Assembly: GCA_900546325.1 (NCBI GenBank)
Contig: URCR01000006.1
Span: 21,295 to 85,294, forward strand
Direction of reading: 5' to 3'
DNA length: 64,000 bases
From: an uncultured Lachnospiraceae bacterium
Lineage (GTDB): Bacteria; Bacillota; Clostridia; Lachnospirales; Lachnospiraceae
The notes beneath the pieces are model-generated. The model saw only the letters and a list, made by a program, of their open reading frames with translations. It did not search any database and had not been told where the DNA came from. Each line of letters begins with the position of its first letter. Position 1 is the first letter of the stretch. Made by a program: the position numbers and the translations under genes. Below are positions 24,428 through 32,476 of this stretch, one piece after another.

Positions 24428-26467
24428 TTACCCTTCCTGCCTTTCTCCTCCAAACGAAATGACATAAACCGGGTTTTGTCCGGTCATCATATGATATCTT
24501 CCGACTTCCCGTGCACGCGCTGTCTGGACAGAGACAATCTCCGCACCGGAAATCTCCTGCTCTTTTAGATAAGCGAGCGTCTCTGTGACTGTCTCTAATG
24601 TAATCGCATTGATCACAACCCGGACCGCCTGATTTTTTTTGCGGACGATCTCCAGGATTTCTTTGAGATTTCCTGAAGAACCTCCGAGAAATACATGTGT
24701 CGGAACCGGCAGATTTTCCAGTGCCTCCGGCGCTTTTCCGTGGACAATCTTCAAATGATCTGCCGCAAATATCGTCCGGTTTTTTTCCAGAAGTGCCACT
24801 GCCTCCTCATTTTTCTCCACAGCATAAACGACACCGTCAGGAGCCTGCAATGCCATTTCCACCGCCACCGATCCGGTTCCTGCACCTACATCATAGATCA
24901 CGGCATCCTTCCAGATCCCCAGCTTGGAAATGGAAATGCTTCTGACCTCCTCCTTCGTCATCGGAACCTTTCCTCTGCAAAACCGCTCATCCGGAATCCC
25001 GCAGGCAAACGCGCGCCGCTCTGCCTTCCTGTTCCAGATCAGAAAGACTGCCAGCGAATCTGTCTCTCTTTCACAGAATTCCCTCACATTCCCCCGCAAA
25101 ATCCGCTCATCCGGGTAGGAGAGCCTTTCTCCAACCGCGATCTCACAATCTCCAAAACCATATGCCGTCAACTTCTTACAAAGTTCTGCAATCTGATTTT
25201 TCCCGCCTGCCAGCGCAAAAACTACAGGATGTTCCCGGACACCGGAAATCAGCCCTTCCTCTCTTCCATGGACGCTGACTGTCTTCACCTTCTCCCACGG
25301 AACATGCAGTTTCGCACAGAAATAGACAAGAGAAGAAATCCCCGGAATCACACGGACTTCCAGTTTCTCCTCCTGTTCTTTTACATGGGCAAGGAGATCC
25401 TTTGCCCCGCTGAAAAAGCCGACATCTCCGGAAAACACAACTGTAACCTTCTCGTACTGCGGGTGCGTTTCGATATATTTCAGGATTTCCTCCCCACGGT
25501 AGGCACAGAAGACCTGCTGCCCTTCTTGTCTGACTGCCTCTGTCATCCGCTTTGCGCCGATCAGAAGATCTGCCTCCCTGCATGCACGCTTCGCCTCCCC
25601 GGTCATCGTCTCAGCAGATCCCAGCCCGATTCCCACAAGGGATACCAGCCGTCTTCTGCCATTCTCCGCCTGGTCATTCTTTTCCTTCGTTCTTCTGTCT
25701 GTCTCCTCTTGAAACCGTTTGTCCAGTACTTCTTTACACTGCTCCAAAGAAATCCCGGTTTCCTTCTCCGGTCTTCCAATAATCACAAGCGGAATCCCAA
25801 GTCGTTCTGCTGCCTCTTCCTTCTCCCGAAAGCCGCCAGCCGTTCCCGACTCTTTTGTCACAACATACGCTGCATTGCACTGCGCAAACATTGCCTCATT
25901 CAGCTCTTCTGAAAACGGCCCCTGCATGCAGATCAAATGTGTTCCGCGGATGCCAAGCTCGGTACATGCATTTACAATCTCCGGCGCCGGCAGGACTCTC
26001 GCATAGAGCCGCTCTTCATAGGCAGGAATCTTCGTAAATTCTCTAAGCTCCTTACTTCCGGTCGTCAGAAAAATATTTCCGGCTGTCCCGCTCAGATACT
26101 GTGCCGCCTCCGCAGTGGAAGCTACATAAATTTTCTTTCCCTGATTCTTACTTTCTTCGGATTTTCTGACAACCCGGATATATGTTCTCCCCCTTTCCTC
26201 ACATGCGGTTCTGATATTCTTTGTCACTTCCACCGCATAAGGATGCGTGGCATCGATGACCACTTCCGGCGCTTTCTCCTCAAAAAGCTTCTTCATATCA
26301 TCCTGATCCAGCCTTCCCCGGTGTACTTCCAGCTGCGCATAGTCTTCCAGAACAGATTCTCCGTATTCTGTCGCCACACAGATCATGGCAGGAATCTGCC
26401 TTTCCTCCAGAAATGCCGCCAGTTTTCTGCCCTCCGTTGTGCCGGCAAATACCATCACCCTACACAT
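24428..26467 (-). CDS. Three-domain fusion: precorrin-6A reductase + C5 and C15 methyltransferases (CbiJ-CbiE-CbiT)
   Basis: 679 residues combining three steps. Residues 1 to about 250 are CbiJ/CobK, the NAD(P)H-dependent cobalt-precorrin-6A reductase (VFAGTTEGRKLAAFLEE, VIDATHPYAVEVT, MQGPFSEELN). About 268-465 is CbiE, the C5 methyltransferase (VSLVGIGLGSAETMT, VVFSGDVGFFSGA, VIPGISSLVYF). About 485-679 is CbiT, the C15 methyltransferase/decarboxylase with its SAM site (VYDVGAGTGSVAVEMALQ) and FLGGSSGNLKEIL. CbiE-CbiT fusions (CobL) are common; adding CbiJ is less usual. A Lys/Arg/Glu linker (about 238-265) joins the first two parts. Overlaps cbiH by 8 bases. Confidence 0.93.
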   Translation of the reverse strand: MCRVMVFAGTTEGRKLAAFLEERQIPAMICVATEYGESVLEDYAQLEVHRGRLDQDDMKKLFEEKAPEVVIDATHPYAVEVTKNIRTACEERGRTYIRVVRKSEESKNQGKKIYVASTAEAAQYLSGTAGNIFLTTGSKELREFTKIPAYEERLYARVLPAPEIVNACTELGIRGTHLICMQGPFSEELNEAMFAQCNAAYVVTKESGTAGGFREKEEAAERLGIPLVIIGRPEKETGISLEQCKEVLDKRFQEETDRRTKEKNDQAENGRRRLVSLVGIGLGSAETMTGEAKRACREADLLIGAKRMTEAVRQEGQQVFCAYRGEEILKYIETHPQYEKVTVVFSGDVGFFSGAKDLLAHVKEQEEKLEVRVIPGISSLVYFCAKLHVPWEKVKTVSVHGREEGLISGVREHPVVFALAGGKNQIAELCKKLTAYGFGDCEIAVGERLSYPDERILRGNVREFCERETDSLAVFLIWNRKAERRAFACGIPDERFCRGKVPMTKEEVRSISISKLGIWKDAVIYDVGAGTGSVAVEMALQAPDGVVYAVEKNEEAVALLEKNRTIFAADHLKIVHGKAPEALENLPVPTHVFLGGSSGNLKEILEIVRKKNQAVRVVINAITLETVTETLAYLKEQEISGAEIVSVQTARAREVGRYHMMTGQNPVYVISFGGERQEG

Positions 26468-27191
26468 TTCGGTACCCCCTCGGTGTCACCATCATCTCTT
26501 CCAGTGACATGGTCTGTGAATTGCCGACAAATACTGTTGTAAACATATCAACCTGCTCTTCTCTCAGCTGTGCCAGCGTCATGACCTTCTTCTGCTCCCC
26601 CGCTCTTCCGATATTGACCACTGTCCCGCAGACAATGTCAGGGCTCTGATATTCCATCAGGATCTCACATGCCCGCCGCAGATAATCTTTGCGCTTTCTG
26701 CTCGAAGGGTTGTAAAGACAGATGACAAAATCTGCCTCCGCCGCAGCCCGCAGCCGTCTTTCGATCTTCTCCCACGGAGTCAGAAGATCACTGAGACTGA
26801 TCAGACAGAAATCATGCATCAGCGGCGCTCCAAGTACCGCCGCCCCTGCGGTGGCTGCCGTCACTCCCGGGATCACTTCCAGCTCTACCTCAGGATAACG
26901 CACACCAATCTCATAGAGCAGTCCCGACATGCCGTATACCCCCGCATCTCCGCTGCAGATCATTGCGACGGTCTTTCCTTCCATCGCCGTCTCAAATGCC
27001 ATTTCACACCGCCTGACTTCCTGCCGCATCGGTGTTGTGAGAAATTCTTTCTCTCCGAAATGTTCCCGGATCAGATCTATGTACACCGTGTAGCCGACAA
27101 TGACATCACATGCCTTCAACGCCTCCGCCGCCCGGATCGTCATCTGTTCATAGTCCCCCGGTCCAATTCCAACAATATATATTTTATGCAA
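26460..27191 (-). CDS. cbiH: Cobalt-precorrin-3 C17-methyltransferase CbiH (CobJ)
   Basis: SAM-dependent methylation at C17 with ring contraction. 243 residues, usual for the standalone enzyme. Tetrapyrrole methylase motifs: IYIVGIGPGDYEQMTIRA, ICSGDAGVYGMSGL, VIPGVTAATAGAAVLGAPL, DFCLISLSDLLTPW and VICLYNPSSRKRKDYL. Overlaps cbiG by 8 bases. Confidence 0.95.
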   Translation of the reverse strand: MHKIYIVGIGPGDYEQMTIRAAEALKACDVIVGYTVYIDLIREHFGEKEFLTTPMRQEVRRCEMAFETAMEGKTVAMICSGDAGVYGMSGLLYEIGVRYPEVELEVIPGVTAATAGAAVLGAPLMHDFCLISLSDLLTPWEKIERRLRAAAEADFVICLYNPSSRKRKDYLRRACEILMEYQSPDIVCGTVVNIGRAGEQKKVMTLAQLREEQVDMFTTVFVGNSQTMSLEEMMVTPRGYRNV

Positions 27192-28287
27192 AATGAATCC
27201 TCCATTCTTTCACAGCCAGCGCCGCTGTTACGCCATCTGCCGCTGTCTTTCTCTGTATCAGTTTCCCGCCGTTACTTGCAAGAAGCGCACTTCTCTCGCA
27301 CACGTTGTCCACTCCCGTTGTCTCTTTTACAAATACAGAGGAAGTAAAACTTCCCTCCACATCGTTTAACAGTTCTGCCGGATATGTGTCAAACGGAATC
27401 CCTGATTCCCTGCACCATTTCAAAATGCCCTGCTCGTGCGCTTTTAAGTCAATGCTCGCCGCGCGGCTGATTGCCTCTTTGCAGATGTCAGCCTCCTTGC
27501 ACACCGCATGCACACAATGATGGATCTTTTCCTTGTCCGTTCCTCTCCGGCAGCCGATCCCCACAGTCACTGCCTTTGGGATCAGCGATAACACTCCCGC
27601 TTCGCTGCACCTTTTGATTCCGATATAGATCCCCGGGCGTGCTGTCTCCTCTGCAAAATCCTCGCAGCAGTAAAGCCCTTCCGGAAGAATCTCCGGCAAT
27701 CCTTTCTCACAGCATACCGGGATCTTCTTTCCCGCAAGCAGCGCTGCGGAGATTTCCTTTGCCAGCTTCAGATCAGAAATCTCCAACCCGTTTTCTTTTG
27801 CAAACAGGTCGACTGCAAACCGTTTCTTTCTGTCTGTCGCCGTCGTAATGACCGGAACTGCACCCACTGCATCCGCGATCCAGAGTGCCAACGCATTGGC
27901 GCCTCCCAGATGTCCTGCAAGAATCGGAATGCAAAACATGCCCGCTTCATCCAGCACGATCACCGCCGGGTCTTTCGCTTTGCTCTCGATAAACGGCGCA
28001 ATACTCCTCACTGCAATCCCGACAGCGCCGACAAACACAATCCCGTCCATCTGCCGCATCCACACCTGGACCTGTTCTTTTAGTTCTCCCAAAATGACAG
28101 CTGCCCGCATCGTTTCCGGTACCTCTTTTTCCGTAACATACCGGCTCTTCACATAGCGTGAGACTTCGTATGTTGTATTTTTTGCCAGTGTTTCTATTTC
28201 TCTTGCAAGCCGGGTGCCGGCCTCGGTAAAGCTGACGATCGCCAGCCGTTTCTTTTTGATTTCCACCTTTTTCTGCTGCTCTGTCAC
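27184..28287 (-). CDS. cbiG: Cobalt-precorrin-5A hydrolase CbiG
   Basis: Opens the ring-A lactone of cobalt-precorrin-5A, releasing acetaldehyde. 367 residues. N-terminal part with VGAVGIAVRSIAPFIESKAKDPAV, middle LAGHLGGANALALWIADAVGAVPVITTATD, and C-terminal CbiG domain (TVGIGCRRGTDKEKI, ASIDLKAHEQGI, TGVDNVCERSALLAS). Lies 6 bases after cbiF, with no break in the operon. Confidence 0.95.
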   Translation of the reverse strand: MTEQQKKVEIKKKRLAIVSFTEAGTRLAREIETLAKNTTYEVSRYVKSRYVTEKEVPETMRAAVILGELKEQVQVWMRQMDGIVFVGAVGIAVRSIAPFIESKAKDPAVIVLDEAGMFCIPILAGHLGGANALALWIADAVGAVPVITTATDRKKRFAVDLFAKENGLEISDLKLAKEISAALLAGKKIPVCCEKGLPEILPEGLYCCEDFAEETARPGIYIGIKRCSEAGVLSLIPKAVTVGIGCRRGTDKEKIHHCVHAVCKEADICKEAISRAASIDLKAHEQGILKWCRESGIPFDTYPAELLNDVEGSFTSSVFVKETTGVDNVCERSALLASNGGKLIQRKTAADGVTAALAVKEWRIHFA

Positions 28288-28293
28288 TGCTTC

Positions 28294-29082
28294 TTACTTC
28301 GTCCTTTCCTGCCCGCTTGCTTTCCTGCGCATCCCCTCCCGGAATTCTGTCGTGAACTCCGGATGGTACAGATCAGATCTGCGGTACTGCTGCGGCAGAA
28401 TGACATCCCCGACAATGATCAATGCCGTCTTTGTGATGCCGCGCTCCCTTGCTGTCTGCGCCAGGCTTCCTACTGTACAGACATATTTCTCCTCATCTGC
28501 CCATGTGGCCTTGTAGACGATCGCCGCCGGGGTATCTTCCCGGTAGCCTCCTTCGATCAGCCTCCGGGACAGCTCTTCTAACATTCCGGTGCTTAGGAAA
28601 ATGACCATTGTCGCCTGATGCGCCGCAAATGACTCAATCGACTCTTTCTCCGGCACCGGTGTCCGCCCTGCCATGCGGGTGATGACCACACTCTGGGAAA
28701 TATCCGGCAGCGTGTATTCGAGATTCAGCGCCGATGCCGCCCCGCAGAAAGAACTGACTCCCGGACAGTAGTCATAGGAAATTCCCTTCTCATCCAACGC
28801 ATCCATCTGTTCCCGGATCGCCCCGTACACACAGGGATCCCCGGTATGCAGACGGACAATCTCACATCCCTTTTTGTCTCCTGCCTCCATCACTGCCAGC
28901 ACTTCCTCCAGTGTCATCTTTGCGCTGTTAAACACTTCGCACCCTTCTTTTTTCTCTTCCAGCAGCTCCGGGTTGACAAGGGATCCTGCATAGATAATGA
29001 TATCTGCCTCTCCAAGCAGCCGCTGCCCGCGGACGGTGATCAGATCTTTCGCCCCGGAACCTGCCCCTACAAAATGTATCAT
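28294..29082 (-). CDS. cbiF: Cobalt-precorrin-4 C11-methyltransferase CbiF (CobM)
   Basis: SAM-dependent C11 methylation. 262 residues. Motifs: IHFVGAGSGAKDLITVRG, IIYAGSLVNPELL, RLHTGDPCVYGAI, CPGVSSFCGAASAL, SVVITRMAGRTPVPE and STGMLEELSRRLIEGGY. Its start overlaps the cbiL stop by 4 bases (ATGA), suggesting translational coupling. Confidence 0.96.
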   Translation of the reverse strand: MIHFVGAGSGAKDLITVRGQRLLGEADIIIYAGSLVNPELLEEKKEGCEVFNSAKMTLEEVLAVMEAGDKKGCEIVRLHTGDPCVYGAIREQMDALDEKGISYDYCPGVSSFCGAASALNLEYTLPDISQSVVITRMAGRTPVPEKESIESFAAHQATMVIFLSTGMLEELSRRLIEGGYREDTPAAIVYKATWADEEKYVCTVGSLAQTARERGITKTALIIVGDVILPQQYRRSDLYHPEFTTEFREGMRRKASGQERTK

Positions 29083-29771
29083 ATTTCCTTTTTCTCCTTT
29101 ACAATGATCAGTGAATAATATCCCGCATCCTCCGGGATTTCGTCGATCGCATTATAGATTTTCTCTCCCGGCATCCCGCAGTTTTCAATCATGACTGCCG
29201 TGGCATCTGCCTGCTTCAACGTTTCTTTGACACGGCCGATCTGCTTTCCCGCCTTCATCAGCACTTTTGTCCCCGGAAGCTTCAATGCTTCCTCTATCTG
29301 ATACGACGCAGGAATGATGTGAAGCATTTCTGATTTCTCCACCAGTCCCATATTCAGCCGCGCTGCCACTGCACAGAACGATGGGATTCCATTGACGATC
29401 TCCACCGGATATCCTGATTCTGCCACTCTCCGGTGAACATAGAGATACGTCGAGTAGATCGTGACATCGCCAAGTGTCAAAAATGCCACCTGCTTTCCTT
29501 CCTCTAAAAATGCTTCGATGACCTTTGCCGCTTTCTGATGGCTCTCTTCTAAGCGCACCGGATCTTTTGTCATCGGCATCTCCACCGCAGCCCTTACTTT
29601 TTCTGTGATCTCCGGGAATACCGGCAGCACAATCTGATATGCCACACTTTTTTCTACTTCTGTTCCGGGAACAATGATCACCTCACTCTCCCGCATGATT
29701 CGCAGCGCCTTCAAAGTCAGAAGTTCCGCCTCCCCCGGTCCTACTCCGATTCCATATAATTTTCCTGTCAT
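29079..29771 (-). CDS. cbiL: Cobalt-precorrin-2 C20-methyltransferase CbiL (CobI)
   Basis: First methylation after cobalt insertion (C20). 230 residues. Motifs: LYGIGVGPGEAELLTLKALR, FLTLGDVTIYSTYLYVH, VNGIPSFCAVAARLN and KAGKQIGRVKETL. The ATGA overlap with cbiD upstream and with cbiF downstream points to tight coupling of the first three steps. Confidence 0.95.
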   Translation of the reverse strand: MTGKLYGIGVGPGEAELLTLKALRIMRESEVIIVPGTEVEKSVAYQIVLPVFPEITEKVRAAVEMPMTKDPVRLEESHQKAAKVIEAFLEEGKQVAFLTLGDVTIYSTYLYVHRRVAESGYPVEIVNGIPSFCAVAARLNMGLVEKSEMLHIIPASYQIEEALKLPGTKVLMKAGKQIGRVKETLKQADATAVMIENCGMPGEKIYNAIDEIPEDAGYYSLIIVKEKKEI

Positions 29772-30910
29772 TTCTCTATCGTCTCCTCATTTTCTGCAAT
29801 CTTTTTTAAAAATTCTTCTGCGTGCGCGGTCTCTCCGATCTTACCTTCCCCGCTGGAAAATACAATGGCGGCGGTGGGAAGTTCTCCTTTTGTCCGCCAT
29901 CCAAGATAATACTCCATCCGCTCCATCAACACGCTCATCACCGCGTCCCGCTCTTCTCTGCCGAGAAGTTCCAACGCCTCCTCGGTCGTCGCACAGTCCA
30001 GGATCTTCCGGATCACCGCAGGATCAATCCCCGCCCGAAGTCCTGCTGCCCCGAAAATTTCCATCCTTGCATCGGCGCACCGGGAATGTGTATTCATAAT
30101 TCCTCCCGCCACTTTCACAAATTTGCCTAAATGTGCGGCGAATAAAATCCCTTTTGCACCGTACTGTGCCGCCAGATCGATCATCTCCCCGACAAAATTG
30201 CTGCATTTGACCGCGCGGTCCGGGCTGATCCCGTACGTTTCCTTCAGAAAATCCAGCCCATAGTTTCCCGGCGCCGCCAAAATCCAGCCATTTCCATTGG
30301 CCAGCTGCATCTGAATTTCCACACGGATCGTGTCGATCAACGCCTGCTCACTCATCGGTTCCACAACCCCGCTTGTTCCAAGTACCGAAATTCCTCCTGT
30401 AATTCCAAGCTTAGGATTGAACGTCTTCTTTGCAAGCTGCTCCCCTTCCGGGATAGAAATGATAATCTCAAGTCCGCCTTCATATCCGTAACGGTCACAG
30501 ATCTCCTCCGCCTCTTTCCGGATCATCCGCCGCGGCACCTGGTTGATCGCGGCAGCTCCTACCGGCTGGTCCAGTCCTTTTTTTGTCACCCTGCCGACTC
30601 CGCAGCCTCCGTCGATCTCAATTTCCGTCCCGGCTTTTCTCGTAACAGATGCATAGACAAGCACTCCGTTTGTAATGTCCGGGTCATCCCCGCTGTCCTT
30701 TCTGACAGCACAGACAGCCCGCTCAACTTTTTTTTCTTTCTTTTTTATTTCAATCTCGCATACAGGAAGTGTAAGCTTTTTCCCTTTCGGAAGTACCACA
30801 TCCACTTCTTCTTTCTTTTCTCCTGAAAATAACATCCCTACTGCAGCCTTTGTTGCAGCCTGCGCGCACGTTCCTGTTGTATATCCTGCACGAAGTCTTG
30901 TTTTCTCCAT
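29768..30910 (-). CDS. cbiD: Cobalt-precorrin-5B C1-methyltransferase CbiD
   Basis: SAM-dependent C1 methylation in the anaerobic pathway. 380 residues. Motifs: AGYTTGTCAQAATKAA, VRKDSGDDPDITNG, PVGAAAINQVPRRMI, GTSGVVEPMSEQALIDTI, LAAPGNYGLDF and HSRCADARMEIFGAAGL. AAGGAGA precedes the ATG at 30910. First gene of the corrin operon, 182 bases downstream of the second cobalamin riboswitch and its terminator. Confidence 0.96.
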   Translation of the reverse strand: MEKTRLRAGYTTGTCAQAATKAAVGMLFSGEKKEEVDVVLPKGKKLTLPVCEIEIKKKEKKVERAVCAVRKDSGDDPDITNGVLVYASVTRKAGTEIEIDGGCGVGRVTKKGLDQPVGAAAINQVPRRMIRKEAEEICDRYGYEGGLEIIISIPEGEQLAKKTFNPKLGITGGISVLGTSGVVEPMSEQALIDTIRVEIQMQLANGNGWILAAPGNYGLDFLKETYGISPDRAVKCSNFVGEMIDLAAQYGAKGILFAAHLGKFVKVAGGIMNTHSRCADARMEIFGAAGLRAGIDPAVIRKILDCATTEEALELLGREERDAVMSVLMERMEYYLGWRTKGELPTAAIVFSSGEGKIGETAHAEEFLKKIAENEETIEK

Positions 30911-30965
30911 CTGTCTTATCTCCTTTTTCAGTCTTCCGAAAACAAATGTCTCATCTCTCGATACA

Positions 30966-30993
30966 ACAAAAGACAGCCTTTCGGCTGTCTTTT
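30966..30993 (-). terminator. Riboswitch-linked terminator before cbiD
   Basis: On the minus strand the stem GACAGCC-GAAA-GGCTGTC (extended by A-U pairs) is followed by TTTTGTTG. It lies between the aptamer (ends 31093) and cbiD (starts 30910), the right place for ligand-controlled termination. Confidence 0.8.
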
Positions 30994-31092
30994 AATACAC
31001 GGAAAAGAAATGCTTCCGCATCTCTCATGAAATCATTTTGTAAAATCATTGTAATCTGTGTATACTCTTCTCCTCACCGAAAGATGTCACTT

Positions 31093-31267
31093 GTATATTG
31101 ACCGATATCCTGACTTAGGACTAAAACCTACTTCCTGCCCTTCCCGCAGCCCGGCACGCGCCGGGGCACAGTGGTATGCAGGGTTCGTCATCCCTTACAG
31201 TAGAGTGAGCTGTTGCGGACTTGCACCGCATTCCCTGTTTCATTGGCATCTGCCAAAGTCAATATAC
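31093..31267 (-). promoter_or_regulatory. Cobalamin riboswitch aptamer upstream of cbiD
   Basis: On the minus strand a perfect 10-base-pair outer stem (31258-31267 with 31093-31102) encloses the conserved blocks: TTTGGCAGATGCC, AACAGGGAATGCGGTGCAAG, TCCGCAACAG, CCACTGTG, GCGGGAAGG and AAGTCAGGATATCGG. It controls the 15-gene corrin operon. Its variable arms differ from those of the aptamer at 11291, so the two are not a recent duplicate. Confidence 0.94.
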
Positions 31268-31271
31268 GGTT

Positions 31272-31300
31272 ATTCTACAAAGTTTTGAAAAACCTGTCAA
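31272..31300 (-). promoter_or_regulatory. Promoter of the corrin operon
   Basis: On the minus strand: -35 TTGACA (31295-31300), 17-base spacer, -10 TAGAAT (31272-31277). Transcription would start at about 31265, at the 5' end of the aptamer. The -35 box begins one base after the phosphatase gene's stop codon. Confidence 0.85.
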
Positions 31301-31301
31301 C

Positions 31302-32474
31302 TTAAAAATATTGGATCGTGACCGATTTTCCCATCTTCCCGGCAACTTCTTCCAGCTGTTCAACGAGATTCATGCGGATACTCAGGTCAAACGGAAGATT
31401 AGAATTCCGATGTGCCACATTCATCGCCTTTCCGACAAACAGATGAATCTCGGTGCATTCCTCAATCAGCATTTTTGCAAGCCTGGATGCCCCATTGTTC
31501 TTATCCAGTTCCGCAAAAAATGCGGCATCAATCTCTTTTTTCACATATTTTTTCAAAAGCTTCAACGCCAATCCAAGTGTCAGCACTCCTTCCGTCACAA
31601 GATCGATCCCTTCGATCACCGCCATCGGCGGCACTTTCGGATCATAATCTTTTAGCGAAGTATAAATTTCTCTGCCAAGCACCCTTGCCGCAATATTTGC
31701 GCTTGTCCCTCCGGATACAATTTTCTTTCCCTCCTGCTTCATGAACGACTTTACAACACGCTCATCGTCTTCCTTATTTTCCGGGGGCCCGGTAAAAATA
31801 TTGACAATCTGCCGCGGAATCACATGCATGACCGCAACCGTCGTGTCGTCTCCCGGACGGTGTCCGTAAAGTTCGTCACAGGTATCTGCAAGAGAGACTG
31901 CCAGCCTCGAGGCGGAAATCTCCTCCGACAGACAGCGGATTGCCGCCTTCGCCATGCTGTCCCATGTCCATCCAAAATTCAGAAAATCTCCCGGGCCTGC
32001 GTAGAGCACTCCGTCGCTCATCAGGACAAAGTAGTCGCCCAGTTCCACCCGGAAACGGTATTCATGGATCTGCTTCCCTTCGATATTCCGCTCCTCGTAC
32101 GGATAAGACTGCACTTCATGATCCCGGATAAAAATACAGCCCGGATTGTCAAATTCCACTAGATATGCTTCTCCATTCCGGAAAATCTGGAGAATACTAA
32201 ACGTTGCATAGGCAACCTCCCGCACTTTACAGACCGGAAGCGTCTTTGCGATCGTCTCCACACAGGACTCGATCGTTGCCCCGTTAAACAGCATCGTCCC
32301 GAGAATCTTTGATGTCAGCGTCGCCAAAATATTCGCCTTGACGCCGCTTCCCATACCGTCTGCCAGAATCACAATGTCCGAATCCGCAGTCTTTAATACT
32401 TCCACCTTGTCCCCGCACAGCTCTTCGTGGTGCTTATTCAGGCTTTTCCATGCAACATCTACGCTGATTCCCAT
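31302..32474 (-). CDS. SpoIIE-type (PP2C) serine/threonine phosphatase linked to hydrogenase
   Basis: A 390-residue soluble protein. The first 230 or so residues form a SpoIIE/PP2C domain with the metal-binding acidic motifs VILADGMGSGVKA, FVLMSDGVLY and RPGDDTTVAVM. About 240-390 is a second region (VSGGTSANIAARVLGRE, VIEGIDLVTEGVLTLG) that I do not assign to a named family. The ATG at 32474 lies just after the upstream gene's stop, with its ribosome site inside that gene. In known sensory [FeFe] hydrogenase loci a PP2C phosphatase sits next to the PAS-bearing hydrogenase, as here. The target phosphoprotein is unknown, and no partner kinase gene is adjacent. Confidence 0.85.
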   Translation of the reverse strand: MGISVDVAWKSLNKHHEELCGDKVEVLKTADSDIVILADGMGSGVKANILATLTSKILGTMLFNGATIESCVETIAKTLPVCKVREVAYATFSILQIFRNGEAYLVEFDNPGCIFIRDHEVQSYPYEERNIEGKQIHEYRFRVELGDYFVLMSDGVLYAGPGDFLNFGWTWDSMAKAAIRCLSEEISASRLAVSLADTCDELYGHRPGDDTTVAVMHVIPRQIVNIFTGPPENKEDDERVVKSFMKQEGKKIVSGGTSANIAARVLGREIYTSLKDYDPKVPPMAVIEGIDLVTEGVLTLGLALKLLKKYVKKEIDAAFFAELDKNNGASRLAKMLIEECTEIHLFVGKAMNVAHRNSNLPFDLSIRMNLVEQLEEVAGKMGKSVTIQYF

Positions 32475-32476
32475 GC

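Noticed and set aside
24695..25912. 405-codon plus-strand open frame
   Set aside because: Antisense to the CbiJ-E-T fusion, which has strong motifs in its own frame; cysteine- and arginine-rich composition is typical of a shadow.
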